From Cryoendolithus antarcticus (taxonomy: Eukaryota; Ascomycota; Dothideomycetes; Cladosporiales; Cladosporiaceae): a stretch of 64,000 nucleotides of DNA. Shown in pieces: positions 42,448-54,335 of this stretch. The notes beneath the pieces were generated by a model. The model was not told the origin of the DNA. It ran no database searches and saw nothing but the letters and a program-made list of their open reading frames with translations. A program made the position numbers and the translations under genes. The stretch is from positions 310,001-374,000 of the forward strand of contig NAJO01000008.1 in assembly GCA_002077065.1 (NCBI GenBank). The letters are read 5' to 3'. Within the stretch, counting starts at the first letter, position 1, and each line of letters starts with the position of its first letter.

Positions 42448-43361
42448 ACTGCTCCGTATGCCTATCTTTGCTCCATCGAGGAGTCTCTGGTATCATCGGC
42501 ATCAGCTTTGCGCTCATCTGATCACACTGCTACACAGCGACATGCCCCCAGGGCTGAAGGAGATTGCCACAGGTTGCAGCGGTAAGGTCTCCTTGAACTG
42601 CTCGGATCGCCATTGCGGTATTCGTATGCCCGAGGCGGCTCCATTCCGATGTCTCTGCATCGCCTGTCGGACGCTACCATGCCTACAGAACGACTTGATA
42701 AGTTCTATGAAGCTGACGACAGATATGTAGGTGTCTGCGTAAGCATCTTTGAACGACCGTACGAAGACGGGTGCAGGGGGATAGAAAGGGACAGAGCAGC
42801 ACAGATTGAAAGCACAGGTTGACAGCTCGTTCCTTGTCTTTCCACACTGGTCAATGTCTTCATGTACATTCGTCAGACGTCCTTGGACTGTCCTTCCCTG
42901 ATCATGCCCAGCCTGAAAGCTAGGCCCGGCCTGATAGCCAGGCATGTACACTTATGCAATGCTTTCTATATCCTCAAAGTCCTGCTCCGATACGAACGCC
43001 GTCGCTATGCCGGTAGTGGGAAAGGAAGCAATCTCAGCAGCAAAATAGTGGTAGCTCACCACCGTCATTCATGTCGCGATGGGTTTGTCAGTGGAAAATC
43101 ATGACACACTTCCCTCACCTACTCTCACCCACTGCACCGCCAGCGCAATGACCAACAAGCCCACAGGACCGAGATAGTGCAGCACGAGTCATAATATGCG
43201 ACATGCATTACTCTGATACCTAAGATCATAACACGTATTAGCCATCAAATCCCCATATATTTCATTCATCTCGTCATGTCCTAGCCGACGAAGTCGGTGT
43301 GAACTCGACTTCCTCAGCATCCGTCTCATCTTCAGTCTCGCCCTCGCCCTCAATCTCAGCC
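42448..43361. other. Convergent intergenic region
   Basis: About 900 bases between the 3' ends of the HET and RING-LON genes. No gene recognised; short overlapping frames only. Confidence 0.5.
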
Positions 43362-45239
43362 TCAGGTCTCATCGTCACTCTCGCCCTCGGTGGCAACTGA
43401 CTCGTCGCGCTCTTCGGAATCAGAGCCTTCTGGAATGGAGTGCCCGACCCTTTAAGACACGAGACCAGCCAGTCAGTGAGAGTTTGGGAGGTGAGATTGG
43501 AGACTGAGATGGAGGGTAGTGCGGAGGGCGGCGTTGCAAGCTGATTAAGGCGAGGGAAAGATGGGTAGACTGGGAAATGTAAGGACTTACCATCGCTGAC
43601 TTTCTATCCTCCTGATCCATCCCGCGATGATCTTCAGTCGTGCTCGCACGGTCCGGGTGGGAAGGAGCTTGTACTTCTCCTCATCGCTTATAGGCAGTAC
43701 ACTGGCGAACCAGAAGGGAAACAGTGCCGGGTCCGTTGGTGGCTGACCATGTATGTCGAGTACACGTTGTTGTAGCCAATTTGCGCTTCGACCACGCATC
43801 CGCTCGATGAACGATCGACCGAGATCTAGCAGTGCTTGTGTGGACATCCGGTCGAGCTGACCTACAACGTCCCAATCCGGTACTGGAGGACCAGATGTCT
43901 CCGAGGCTTCCAGACGCTCTTCCTCGGTGGTAGGTACGTCATCCAAACGCTCAACGTTGCCGACCGCATACCCGTCATGGATGCCGTGCGCCCTTACACG
44001 AAATCGATATGCGCCTCTAGACTCGATCAAGCTCGTACCATCGGCGAGCAGTTGGTGGTTGTCGATATGCAACATGGTCCCGTATTGGTAGAAGTGCACT
44101 GAGCCCAGGTCGCCCTGAGGCTCACCATACCGGTTGTACATCAGCATGCCAAACTCGCGATTGCTTTCCAGAGATCGACGAAGCATGAGCCTGTACCGAG
44201 GTTCGAATATCCGGAGGAAGACTGGCATGTTTGGGAAGCCAAGACTGCAAACGAAGAGAGGTGTGTTTAGTTCGCCAGGTCCACCTGCCTCTTCTTCTCG
44301 TGCAGCCGCGAATCGCAAAGCCACAGCGTCGGGGCAGAGAGCGTTCAGGAGATCAACAAGCGTCTTGTTGCTCGGCTGGCCGATCAGAGATGGTGGCAGT
44401 CCAAGACCTCGACGGCAGACAGGGCAGTGTAGCGAGTGGTCCAGAGTGCGTGTCAGGCACTTCCGACACAGAGTGTGGCCGCAGAATGTCGTGACAGGAT
44501 CGAGCATCAAACCGTAGCAGACTTGGCATTCAACCTGGCTTTGTGTCGCTTCAAGGACTTCGTGTAGTATCGATACATCCAGTGCCTTCTGTGCGTCGCC
44601 GGACACCTCATACCTGACTTCACTCTCCCGATAGAGATCTCCCTTCGCAGCCAGCGCGTAGGTAGCAACAAGACGCCCGCCAGGCAGCGTTTGTGAGCAT
44701 GCTTTGTCCGCCACCGGTTCGCCACTGACACACTCATCCCACCTGACCTGCTCTTGTACCAATGTTGTCGTGTCAACAGCCACTGACATCTGCTTTGCCA
44801 CGATCTCTGCTATAGCATCCATGGTCTTTGTCATCACGACGTCGATACTGCAGTCCGCGCTCGGGTGGTCCTTACCACATTCCGCAAATGGACATGTGAT
44901 TGCCGTTCGCCTCCCAGGTACATCAGGGTATGAAACATGTGTTCTGTCATGTACTCCAGGAAGACATTGCCGGCACAGCGTGTTGCCGCATGGCAATGTG
45001 ACTGGTGTCCGGAATGGACTCGAACATAGCGGACATTGTATTAGGCGTATGAGCGATCGAGCATCCTCATGCGCCGCCAAAGCCACAGGTGTGCTATTCT
45101 CCACAGCGTGCTCTCCGCGGCTGCTCATCAAGGCTTCGTCTTCGGTGGGAAGAACCTGATGGGCAGTCTGAGCGGCCTTGGCCTCGGCGGCGGCTGCTTC
45201 AAGTTGGCGTTCCGCGGCGAGGGCGTATAGAACACTCAT
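43362..45239 (-). CDS. RING and LON-domain E3 ubiquitin ligase (LONRF-like)
   Basis: Probably a cytosolic or nuclear ubiquitin ligase. Exon 1 is 45239-43591 and exon 2 is 43449-43362, giving 578 residues. A first atypical RING-like region is near residues 70-130 (CPLCSSPFRTPVTLPCGNTL, CRQCL, then CPFAECG). A classical C3HC4 RING follows at about 235-280 (CQVCYGLMLDPVTTFCGHTL, HCPVCRRGL). The LON substrate-binding domain lies at about 330-550 (PLFVCSLGFPNMPVFLRIFE, RYRLMLRRSLESNREFGMLM). This RING-plus-LON order matches vertebrate LONRF and fungal homologues. Exon 2 adds an acidic Glu/Ser tail. The 141-bp intron has GTAAGT and CTGAC signals. Confidence 0.92.
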
Positions 45240-46630
45240 GTGCCCTTTTGTGTTACTTGTTGTATGCTGCCAGAGTCCATGGGAGTCCGGCTCGTGATAT
45301 TGATGGCGACCGGGGTGATGAATTAGGGCGATTGCGGTCCAACGGTGTATGTGGCCGAGCTTGCTATACCTCGTGTATATGGAATAGTCTTCGCCTGTAT
45401 ATCGCTAAGTCCGGTGTGTTGAATGTGTTCGTCGTACTGATCACTTGTATGACGACGTCACTGTATCAAAATCGCGGGACCGAGACTCTCAGCGCCTCGA
45501 AGTGACGGCTGCGCCACAGCAAATCCCGCTTTGCCGAGAGGTAGGTTCAGCGATGATTCCCTTTGCTGTGTCTACAACGATGATCTTGCAGCAAGTCTGT
45601 GAACGGTGAGAAGAGATCGGACAATAAGAAGTGATACGAAACACAGCAATAGTGACGAACAAGACTGGCATACTCACGGACTCGGCCGCCTCTCACACGT
45701 ACCGGATGATCACCATCGGAACAATGCCTTGCGCCAGAGTCCTGATCGCGTGAGGGCTAGGGCTCAAACCAACTCTACTGTGTCCTCATTCTGGTTGGTT
45801 CATGGTAGCGCAAAAGGCGAAACACGGCGAATCTGTGCGGTGGAGGGAGATCGGACTAGGACGCGATTTGGGAGTGCCGTGAAGTGGGCTGGAGATCGCG
45901 TGAGAGGCTGAGGCTCGATCGTTCTTGGCACCGGGCTTCCGGGTGCATTGACTGAGGATCTTTCAATGATACTAAATGCAGGTAATATTGCATATGACCA
46001 GCGTTGACCAATTGAGCCATGCAAGCATAGCATACTGACCTCACCGAATGTGGATCATGAGACCATGCACGTAGGGGTTACAATGGGCACGCGTGAACGA
46101 ATTCGGGACCGATTCTGATCGTCTGAAAGCCCTTCTGGAATGTTGCGGCCGAGGGTATGTCAATAAGATGTCGTCTAGTAGGTACTTTGCGAAGTCCCGC
46201 GCTTCCGCTACCACAAGTGCGAGATTGGCAAGCTGTCTGCGAATAAGGTACCATATCACAGGGAGCGCACAGTGTCGATCAAGTGAGACCAATGTGTCTC
46301 TGTGGTCTCCTGCGTTGCTTGGAGGGACAGATGGACCAGACTGGCGCTCCGCCAATGGCAAAAACCAGAATGGCAGTGGATCGCTCGCTCGAGTACTGAC
46401 TTCAATCCACGGCATACGCTGAGTATACGCAAGCCTCGTCCCGGTTCGGGGTGGCGAATGAGCAGGTCGGTTCAAGTCCATGACTTCGTTCCATTGGAAG
46501 GTATCAGAATCTCTCCCGAAGCCAGCGGCCCACACCATCCATACAGATCGCAACGGCACTGCTCCACGTGTGGGCAACTAACATACAGTCAGCAAAGACC
46601 TCTAAACAATCTCATGCCTCATGCCTCGGC
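45240..46630. other. Long intergenic region, no gene supported
   Basis: About 1.4 kb. Open frames of up to 178 codons exist on both strands but share sequence in several phases and lack motifs. A tRNA box-A-like string near 46000 was examined and rejected. Confidence 0.45.
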
Positions 46631-47508
46631 TTACTGAACACTCTCCATTCCAAACACCACATGCCACAGCTTCTCCATCACCCACCCGATACCGAAAGTA
46701 TCAGTCTGCCTCGTCATAGCCATCCAGTGCATCATACGCACATAATCGCCTCTCGGCCTCTGTCGAATGCGATCCCTATGAACAGCGAATTGCGCGCAGC
46801 ACACGCCGCCAATATTCCTCGGGACCTCTGCGATGGACACATTGAACAGCTCGGCGTAGATCGCCGCGAACTTCGCGCGAGGGTCGAGCTTCTTAGCTGC
46901 GTCCTCCTTTGTGAAATCGTGAGGAGTGACTGCAACCGGGCAACCCGGAATTGTGTCGCAGCGGAGATTGACGTAGCCAGCAGCGTCGATTGCTGCATGG
47001 CGAAGATTAGGAAGGAGCTGTGAGTTCAAATAGAGGAGATCATTATGTCGCTGCTTGTCGCCCCCATGAACAAATATCGAGTATCTCGGTAGGACATCGT
47101 AATAATCTACAACGTAGCTTAGAAACGCAGCAGCTTCGCGACCCTTGGTCGTATGAGGCAAAAGGTATCCGGGTTCTGGATCATCCTTGGACATGGTATA
47201 GATGAAGAGTCCATATGACCTGGCGTCTCAGGTTCAGTTTCTCGTTCGCAATGGGTTCAGGAACTTAGGACACACTCGTTGAAGCCGCCATGGAAGAGCC
47301 AATCAGTGTCTTCTTCTATCGTCTTTGCAATGACGAGAGCTTGGGTGAGACCCGATGCATCTTGCGGTGGCCGTGAAGGCAGAATGCTGATGTGCACCTG
47401 TTCCCTGTATTGTCGCACGAGCAGTACGATCAAAAAAGGAACCGCTACTGTCAACGATAGAATCAACCGAATATGTGGCAGGCGCAGCAGCGACAAGGCT
47501 CGGATCAT
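46631..47508 (-). CDS. DUF3431 family type II membrane protein
   Basis: Two exons (47508-47274 and 47226-46631) give 276 residues. The intron is short (47 bp) with a weak GTGTCC donor, but the join restores a continuous family sequence: NEYARSYGLFIYTM, then the DUF3431 core HTTKGREAAAFLSYVVDYYD, LPRYSIFVHGGDKQRHND. A single hydrophobic segment at about residues 15-32 (LSLTVAVPFLIVLLV) with short basic residues before it predicts a signal anchor, so the domain would face the Golgi lumen. Biochemical function of DUF3431 is not established; a carbohydrate-related role is often suspected from its topology only. Confidence 0.85.
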
Positions 47509-48508
47509 ACTGCCATCAAGATATTAAAAACCTAAGAGATAGGAGAGGTGGGATAAACCAACTACGCATTAGCAGCAGTGCGCGACATATTGAATGAGAG
47601 CGATCCGACTTGACTATGTTGAGGCATATTGCCCATTCGCTGTCTCGTAAACAAGCGCGGGAACAATAATGTAGCTGCCTTGCAGCACTGGCTCGCCGGT
47701 AAATAGTCAGGGCGTATATACCCGACGATGGTACTGTAGGGCGGTCAAGCGCGACCGTTGTTCGATCTATCGTTGCGGCGCTACGCGACGCTGCCGTGGT
47801 AGCTCGGGAGGATCACGTTGTGCGTCGCATTTACAGGCCACGCGGCGTGCGATATCCGGTATAAAGGACTCCTTGATCAGGCGACAGTGGAAAGCATTGG
47901 ATCTTCTCAACGGCCCTTGATCGGAAGTAGTAGGAGCGATAGCCACGACGCTGCCCATGCCCTCACGATTAGACCTAGGAGGTAGAAACGCGTGTAACGT
48001 TAGCATTAACGTTAGCATTACCCGGAGAAAGTGCTGGTCCGTGCTAGTTGCGTCGGAGACATTTCAAGACAGGAACTCGGGAGACAAGGCTTGCTCAGAG
48101 GTGCTTGGTCAAGGTAAGCAAATCGGCGCTTGCGCTCTATTCTTCATTACCTTGCTATGCTTCATTATATCTCCGGCTGTACTGCTTGCGCGGAGAGCAC
48201 TTGCTGCCAGCGGGCCATCAGCCGAGAGTACGGGATCCAGCAGTTGTGTAGAAGCTTTTGGTCCCGAAGACAACCATGGGTAGCATCGTCAAATGTCTCC
48301 GAGGGATTCCATGGATCTGATGGGATTGGATGCGATGCGTTTCGGCCGCGGCGTGGTGCACAGACGTTGAAGCTAAGCTAAGCTTCGAAGAAGGGAGAGT
48401 TCGCGCTTAATAATGATGGGCTGGGCACAAGGATCGGTAAAGCCAAGGACCAGCACAGCATCGGTAACGCGATTCAGCTTACAGTATTATACAGATGCTA
48501 GATGTCTA
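47509..48508. other. Intergenic region, no gene seen
   Basis: About 1 kb with only scattered frames. A perfect 12-mer duplication lies at 47997-48020. Confidence 0.45.
47997..48020 (+). repeat. Tandem 12-mer pair
   Basis: The 12-mer beginning AACGTTAGCATT occurs twice in direct tandem. It is short; no function is suggested. Confidence 0.85.
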
Positions 48509-49906
48509 CTAGACTTTGACCATGACCTTCCACCCACCCTGCGCTACTCTCGAGCCCAACATGAACACAGCCCCAGCCAGTACCAAGACACCCCCGAACG
48601 TCCATGTTGAAGGATAGCCCTTCGCATCTAAGATCACACCCGATATTGGCGTACCGATCAGCAAGCCAAAGCTCGTGATCGAGAAGCCCATGCCCATCCT
48701 CGTACCAATGACCGCTCGGTTCTTCGTCAGCGCTACGAAAATCGTTGGCGGTAAACTGACAAACGTCCCCGAGAAAAAGCCATACAGCACGCAGATCACG
48801 ATCAGCGGCGCGATTGTATGCGTCGCGATCAAGCATAGCGTCAGGATGCCTGCCATGAAGCTGCAAGGCAGGATCATGTTCATCGGTCCCGTAAAGTCGG
48901 CAATGTAATTCGGTATTATCCGCCCGAACACACTCGCAGCGTTGATGATGGATAGCAAGTAGAAGGAGAGGTTGTCATTCGTGATATGCGTCTGTAAGGC
49001 GTAGGATTGGATGTAGAAGAACAATACGTAAAGTCCCATGAAGCCGGTGAAGCTTCCAAGAACGAAGAGGACGTATGGCAGCTCAGTGAAAGCCGTGAGG
49101 TCCAAGAACTTCCTTCGCGAATCAGGCAAAACGCGGACTTTCATGACGGAGTTGCTGAAGAGGAGACCAAACAGAGCGATGAAGCCAATCACTCTTGTTG
49201 CCCAAGGGAAGCCAAGGGTCGGCTGTAGTCGATGGAACACGATCGGGTAAATGACGCCTCCCAGCGAGCTGCCGGCTGCTGCAAGACCCATGGCCGTAGC
49301 AATCCGGGTGCTGAAATAGGTTGAGAGTATTGCCACGGCAGGGACAAACATGCAACCACAGCCTATGCCGATGCAGATTGCCTGAGCGAGCATGACTTGC
49401 CAGTAGTTTGTGGCGAGGGAGAGCATCATCTGCCCGAAGACTACCAGGAAGGAACCAAGCAAGAGGAGGGTGTGCACGTATCCTGCATCGTAAATTGGCC
49501 CCGTGACGGCACCTACCAGCATCAAGAGGAAGGCCTGTATCGAGCCGATCCAGCTGATCGCTGATGGCGTTGAGGAGGCAAGTATCCCGGTCTCGTAGTA
49601 GGCTTGATAAGTGCCGAATGTATTGACTATCCCCCACGAATTGAAGAACAAGAAGAAGCTGCCCAGCACTTGTAGCCATGCCGTCAACCCACCATTCGGT
49701 ACACTGCGAATGTTGTGCGCCGAGTATTTAGTGGCGACTTTCTCCAGCGGCTCGCCATTCGGTCCATGCTCGTTGGAGTCACGTTCGATCGTGAAAGGCG
49801 CTTCTGCAGCTTCTTTCAGTTCTCCTTGCTGGTCTGAGAGATGCGGCACCGAATCGTTGAGAGAACCGGCGTCCTTCTCGATGTCGTCGTGCGATGAGCT
49901 TGACAT
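48509..49906 (-). CDS. MFS transporter, monocarboxylate/riboflavin type (MCT-like)
   Basis: A plasma or vacuolar membrane importer of the fungal MCT-like branch of the major facilitator superfamily. A single exon encodes 465 residues. About 70 hydrophilic N-terminal residues rich in Asp/Glu/Ser are followed by the usual 12 membrane segments. Family marks are the PNGGLTAWLQVLGSFFLFFN start of TM1, WGIVNTFGTYQAYYE, GIGCGCMFVPAVAILSTYF and SSLGGVIYPIVFHRL. The substrate (monocarboxylate, riboflavin or other) cannot be fixed by eye. There is no matching gene cluster. Confidence 0.92.
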   Translation of the reverse strand: MSSSSHDDIEKDAGSLNDSVPHLSDQQGELKEAAEAPFTIERDSNEHGPNGEPLEKVATKYSAHNIRSVPNGGLTAWLQVLGSFFLFFNSWGIVNTFGTYQAYYETGILASSTPSAISWIGSIQAFLLMLVGAVTGPIYDAGYVHTLLLLGSFLVVFGQMMLSLATNYWQVMLAQAICIGIGCGCMFVPAVAILSTYFSTRIATAMGLAAAGSSLGGVIYPIVFHRLQPTLGFPWATRVIGFIALFGLLFSNSVMKVRVLPDSRRKFLDLTAFTELPYVLFVLGSFTGFMGLYVLFFYIQSYALQTHITNDNLSFYLLSIINAASVFGRIIPNYIADFTGPMNMILPCSFMAGILTLCLIATHTIAPLIVICVLYGFFSGTFVSLPPTIFVALTKNRAVIGTRMGMGFSITSFGLLIGTPISGVILDAKGYPSTWTFGGVLVLAGAVFMLGSRVAQGGWKVMVKV

Positions 49907-50555
49907 GGTGTCGAGAATTTGCGAGCCTCAGGCCCGTCTGACGCAAGTTGACTCGAGCTTCGCTAAGGTGACGTCGTTCAGGCCTTTCTTCACGAGACAC
50001 TTTTCGAATATCAAGCTGAGGTTGATGGTTTGACAGTCAAGCAGTTTGCAGATATTGCAAAAAGACTGTTAAGCACCTTTCTAACGGCTTGAATGAACAT
50101 CGGCTTTGAGAACGGCGCGAGACGCCATTACAAAACATTCGTCCGTCATAGCTCCGCCTTTTCGCAGCCGATCTGCCGGGAATTGACACCGCGTGCCGCT
50201 AGCCGGGGCATGAACAGCAAATATAAGGAGCAGATCCGTTCATCGTGCATACGCAAGACGTGTAATTACCACAGCGAGTCGAGCACGAATTCAGTACCCT
50301 CAGTATGATTCGTTCAAGAGACGCGAGATATGTAAGCATGAAGTGTGATCACTCATACAGAGGGCCAGACGACAGCTTTATCACAAACATGATGTAGTAG
50401 GGCGGCATGAGTCATTGTCAACGAGTGCTACAGATCCACAACTTGCACGGCATTTCTAAGCTCGCTCGTATCTTCATATGCTAACGCGGCGTTAACCATG
50501 AGCGTTGTCGGGCATTTACCGCCCCACTGAGAGCTGGTCAGCGATATCTCACTGA
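49907..50555. other. Intergenic region, no gene seen
   Basis: About 650 bases upstream of the MFS gene and downstream of the phosphoesterase. Nothing supported. Confidence 0.5.
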
Positions 50556-51470
50556 TCATGAGGGTGCATCACATACCACGCGTTCCCACAGCAGTCCTTT
50601 GACGTCGTAGCACACTACACTCACAACGTCCCACCAAGCTCCCACACTCAGCACCTGACTGAAGAGCCCGTCTGTTCTCTGCATCGCCCGCGCCATCACC
50701 TCCTCCGCTGGGTCCCATCTCACTAGCTGCTTCCCTCCAGTGATCCGCCCATACGCGTCCGATCGGCCAGCGTGCACATGCCCGAAGACGTGTAGTATTG
50801 GCTTCACCCGCGCAGTCTCTTTCAGCAGGTGCTCGCAGCCCATCGCAACAGGTAGGTCCAGATGATATTTTGGCGGCGGATGAGTGATCAAAATATCTGT
50901 AGATATGGGGACAGTGTCCGTCCATGCATCTTGGCCGCGGGAATATTGGAAAGCGAAGCTCGCTGGTCCGCAGGCGGGGATCTGAGGCGCGCCGTAGAAT
51001 TCAAGGGATCGGTTGTTGGCAAGTTTGACTGTTGTAGATGAGTGCTGGAGGTAGATGATGTCCTTCCAGTCTAGCTCAGGCTTCTGATCGGCGGCAGACA
51101 GCGTTGTACGACTTCGAGGGTCGAGGTAGGTATCGTGATTGCCAGCTATGGCGATCTTGTGCTTGTGCGGAAGGGTCGCGAGCCAGTCTATCTGAGCTTG
51201 AAGCTCAGAGACAGTACCAGAATTGGTGAGATCGCCAGCGTGGATGAGGATGTCGCCTTCGGGGACACGTGAGGGCGTCAAGGTATGGGTGTCCGAGAAG
51301 CAGACAAGTCGGATCCCAAGCCGTGCCTCGGGCTTTGGTCGCAGCAGAGAGAAGCCATAGTGAAGCAGCCGGAGGAGTGACTTCACAGGCTGATTGAGGA
51401 GAGTATGGAGCAGTGGAGGAGAATTGAATGGTTCCGAAGGTGGTCGGATGGAGGATAGTAGGTAGTCCAT
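50556..51470 (-). CDS. Calcineurin-like metallophosphoesterase
   Basis: A single-exon 304-residue protein with the full metal-binding set: CFSDTHTL, GDILIHAGDL, IAIAGNHDTYL, then LITHPPP and HVFGHVHAGR (final His-x-His). It belongs to the MPPED1/2-like branch of fungal phosphoesterases, many annotated as Ser/Thr phosphatase-like; the physiological substrate is unknown. No secretion signal is evident, although residues about 25-45 are moderately hydrophobic. The start lies 395 bp from the divergent anoctamin start. Confidence 0.92.
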   Translation of the reverse strand: MDYLLSSIRPPSEPFNSPPLLHTLLNQPVKSLLRLLHYGFSLLRPKPEARLGIRLVCFSDTHTLTPSRVPEGDILIHAGDLTNSGTVSELQAQIDWLATLPHKHKIAIAGNHDTYLDPRSRTTLSAADQKPELDWKDIIYLQHSSTTVKLANNRSLEFYGAPQIPACGPASFAFQYSRGQDAWTDTVPISTDILITHPPPKYHLDLPVAMGCEHLLKETARVKPILHVFGHVHAGRSDAYGRITGGKQLVRWDPAEEVMARAMQRTDGLFSQVLSVGAWWDVVSVVCYDVKGLLWERVVCDAPS

Positions 51471-51865
51471 TAGCGAGAGCTGTCAAATGCCATGTCCCAC
51501 AAACAAACCCCACCAAATTTGTTGATGCGATGACGTCTCGGTTGCACTGTGGACGGGATCCGTCTCGACTGCATGGCACTTCCTTGAAATTGGGCAAGAG
51601 AGCTCCTGCTCGAGCCGCTGTGGGCTCGTACTAGTAACAATCCTCACTTCCTATACATCAGTCCCAGTCTCGTCGCTGGAGATATCCCGAGACGCTGGCG
51701 ACCTTCTCCCCTACGTCTGCAGCTCAGCAGCCATTCCCGGCATCCTCAGGATCTCCTACGACTGGCATTTCTACCACCTCACCCGCCTTAACCTCGAGAA
51801 GCCGTTTCGCGAGGAGCTTCAGCCAGCTTGTTGCCAGTCAATTAGTACCTGGAGACTTAATCACC
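51471..51865. promoter_or_regulatory. Divergent promoter of the phosphoesterase and anoctamin genes
   Basis: A 395-bp region between two divergent starts; no factor site was recognised. Confidence 0.45.
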
Positions 51866-54117
51866 ATGGCTAAGAGTCAAGGGATCCTGACCAATATGGG
51901 GGTGGACTACGTGATTGTGTTCCGCTTCGCTACAACAGGTTGGTAGAAATGGGCAATGGGGATGAAGAGTGTCTACTAACATGAGTCTCAGACCGTCCAA
52001 AAGCAGAGCAACGCTTCGAGAACCTCATCCAAGCTCTCGCAGGCGTAGGTCTTGCCACCGAAGTCCGCAATGGCGACAATCACTCCCTCTTAGTCTTCGT
52101 CAAGGTCGCAAGTGAGGAGCACATCTTCGGCGAAGTCTACCGAAGTCGGGTGAAAGATTGGATGTATGGCGTGCGAGCCGCTGCACCCTCGAAAGAAGTA
52201 CGGCAGTCCCTTGACGGCGAGCCAATGAACGAGAGCGAGAGGCTGCGGATCATCCACCAGCTCATCACAAACCCTGCAAGTGAGGGCGGTGCAGGCATCA
52301 CGCCAAAGAAAGGGCAGTGGGAGAACGTGGAGAGTGTCTTCGCATTACATGACCACGTGTACAACAAGGCCTGGATCAAGAAGTGGAGTACACAGTACCT
52401 ACTCACGCCAGAAGACCTGGACGAGATCCGAAATCGACTTGGAGAGAAGGTTGCATACTACTTTGCCTTCACGCAGGCGTACTTCACGTTCCTCACCGCC
52501 CCTGCGGCGTTCGGACTAGGAGCTTGGGCACTGTTAGGCTCGTTCAGCCCTTTCTACGCCATCTTTGCCAGTATCTGGTGTGTCGTGTTTGTCGAGTACT
52601 GGAAGCATCAAGAGACTGACCTGGCTGTTCGCTGGAACGTTCGTGGAGTCAGCAAGATTGATACGAAGCGTCATGACTTTGCGCATGAGAAGGTCGTCAC
52701 CGACCCAGTAACGGGCGAAGAGGAACACATCTTCCCTGCAACCAAGCGTCTGCAGAGACAACTGCTTCAAGTCCCGTTCGCGCTGGTCGCAGCTTTGCTA
52801 CTCGGAGCACTCATCTCGACTGCATTCGGCATTGAGATCTTCATCTCGGAAATCTACAACGGCCCATTCAAGTCGGTACTGGTCTTCCTCCCCACTGTGA
52901 TCCTCACAACATGCATGCCAATTCTATCTGGCGCATTGACGACACTGGCTACCCGCCTCAGTGACTACGAGAACCACTCGACGAATGCTGCCCACGAGAA
53001 AGCTGTCACGCAAAAGATCTTCGTCATCAACTTTATCACCTCCTACCTGCCGATCTTTCTGACTGCATTCGTCTACGTGCCCTTTGGTACAGTCCTAGTA
53101 CCCTACCTCGATGTCTTCAGTCTCACAGTTCGACCATTCGCTGAGAACGAGAAGCAGCTCAAGACTCCAACATCCGCCAAGTTCAGCATCAATCCCTCTC
53201 GCCTGCGCAAGCAAGTCATCTACTTCACGGTCACAGCTCAGATAGTCGGCTTCGCAATGGAAGTCGTAGTCCCCTACCTGAAGCGCCAAGGCTTCCTCAA
53301 ATATCGCGAGATGCAGTCCTCCCGCGCTCACGCAGCGTCCGCCGGCGGCGCCCCGCCACCAGCATCTCTCACCGATGAGCCCGAAGAGAAAGACTTCCTC
53401 GCCCGAGTGCGCTCAGAAGCCGAGCTAGATATCTACGACGTCACCACCGACCTCCGCGAGATGGTGCTGCAGTTCGGCTACCTAGCGCTCTTCAGCGTCG
53501 TCTGGCCGTTAGTACCGGTTAGCTTCCTGATCAACAACTGGATCGAGCTCCGCGCAGATGCCGTCAAGATCTGCGTTGAAATGCAACGCCCTACGCCCAG
53601 CCGTGCGGACACTATTGGTCCTTGGTTGGACTCTCTCGGCTTCCTGAGCTGGGTCGGCTCGATCACAATGTCCGCGCTCGTCTACCTCTTCTCCAACGAT
53701 GGTCTGGGACCCGACGGCAACCCAAGCCAGATCAAAGGCTGGGCCCTACTCCTCTCAGTCTTCTTCTCAGAGCACCTCTACCTCGTTGTGCGCTGGGCTG
53801 TCGCACTAGCTATCAGCAAGATCGACTCCCCTGGTCGACAGAAGGAGCGTCGCGAGCGATTTGCAGTCAGGCAACAGTACTTCAAGGAAAGTCTCGATCA
53901 GACTTCGAGGCTACCCCCGATCTCTGAGAAGGCTGAGGATCTGAACTTCACGAGGGAGAAGTTGGAGGAAGATGCCAGGCAGAGTAGTTTGAGTGGGAGT
54001 TCGACTGAGCAGAGGTTCTGGTCGCGGCAGAGGAGTGCGGGGGAGGTCGCGGTTGTGGGGAAGGGGATGATTGAACGAGCGCTGCCAGCCAGTAGCGAAG
54101 GGAAGAAGGAGTTGTGA
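51866..54117 (+). CDS. Anoctamin/TMEM16 family membrane protein (Ist2-like)
   Basis: TMEM16 proteins are channels or lipid scramblases; fungal members (Ist2, afTMEM16, nhTMEM16) scramble lipids and tether ER to the plasma membrane. Exon 1 (51866-51938) encodes MAKSQGILTNMGVDYVIVFRF; exon 2 is 51992-54117. The total is 732 residues. The N-terminal cytosolic domain includes RPKAEQRFENLIQALAGVGL. Membrane helices begin near residue 200 (YFAFTQAYFTFLTAPAAFGL). Characteristic stretches are FVEYWKHQETDLAVRWNVRG (TM2-3 loop), YLPIFLTAFVYVPFGTVLVP and the NNWIELRADAVKICVEMQRP calcium-site region. The C-terminus is hydrophilic. The small first exon, chosen from the ACAG|GTTGGT donor and CTAAC branch, supplies the conserved N-terminus. 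Confidence 0.94.
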
Positions 54118-54335
54118 GGCCTGAATCATGAAGTGCCTGTGCGGTACCCTGAGTAAGACCTACGGAGGGGATGGGGCAGCCTCTCGAGTGGATGTATGAC
54201 ACGGCAGATCATCGCAATGGGGGTACAGGCTCATGATGAGATGCTGGCGGTAGCTGGTGGGTATATCTGAGTACGTATTACGCTCCTGACATGCATGACC
54301 CCAATATGTCTTCACGTTTCGTCTTTCCGCAACGC

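Noticed and set aside
45985..46030. Minus-strand tRNA box-A-like sequence
   Set aside because: The D-stem does not pair and no box B or matching acceptor lies at a plausible distance.
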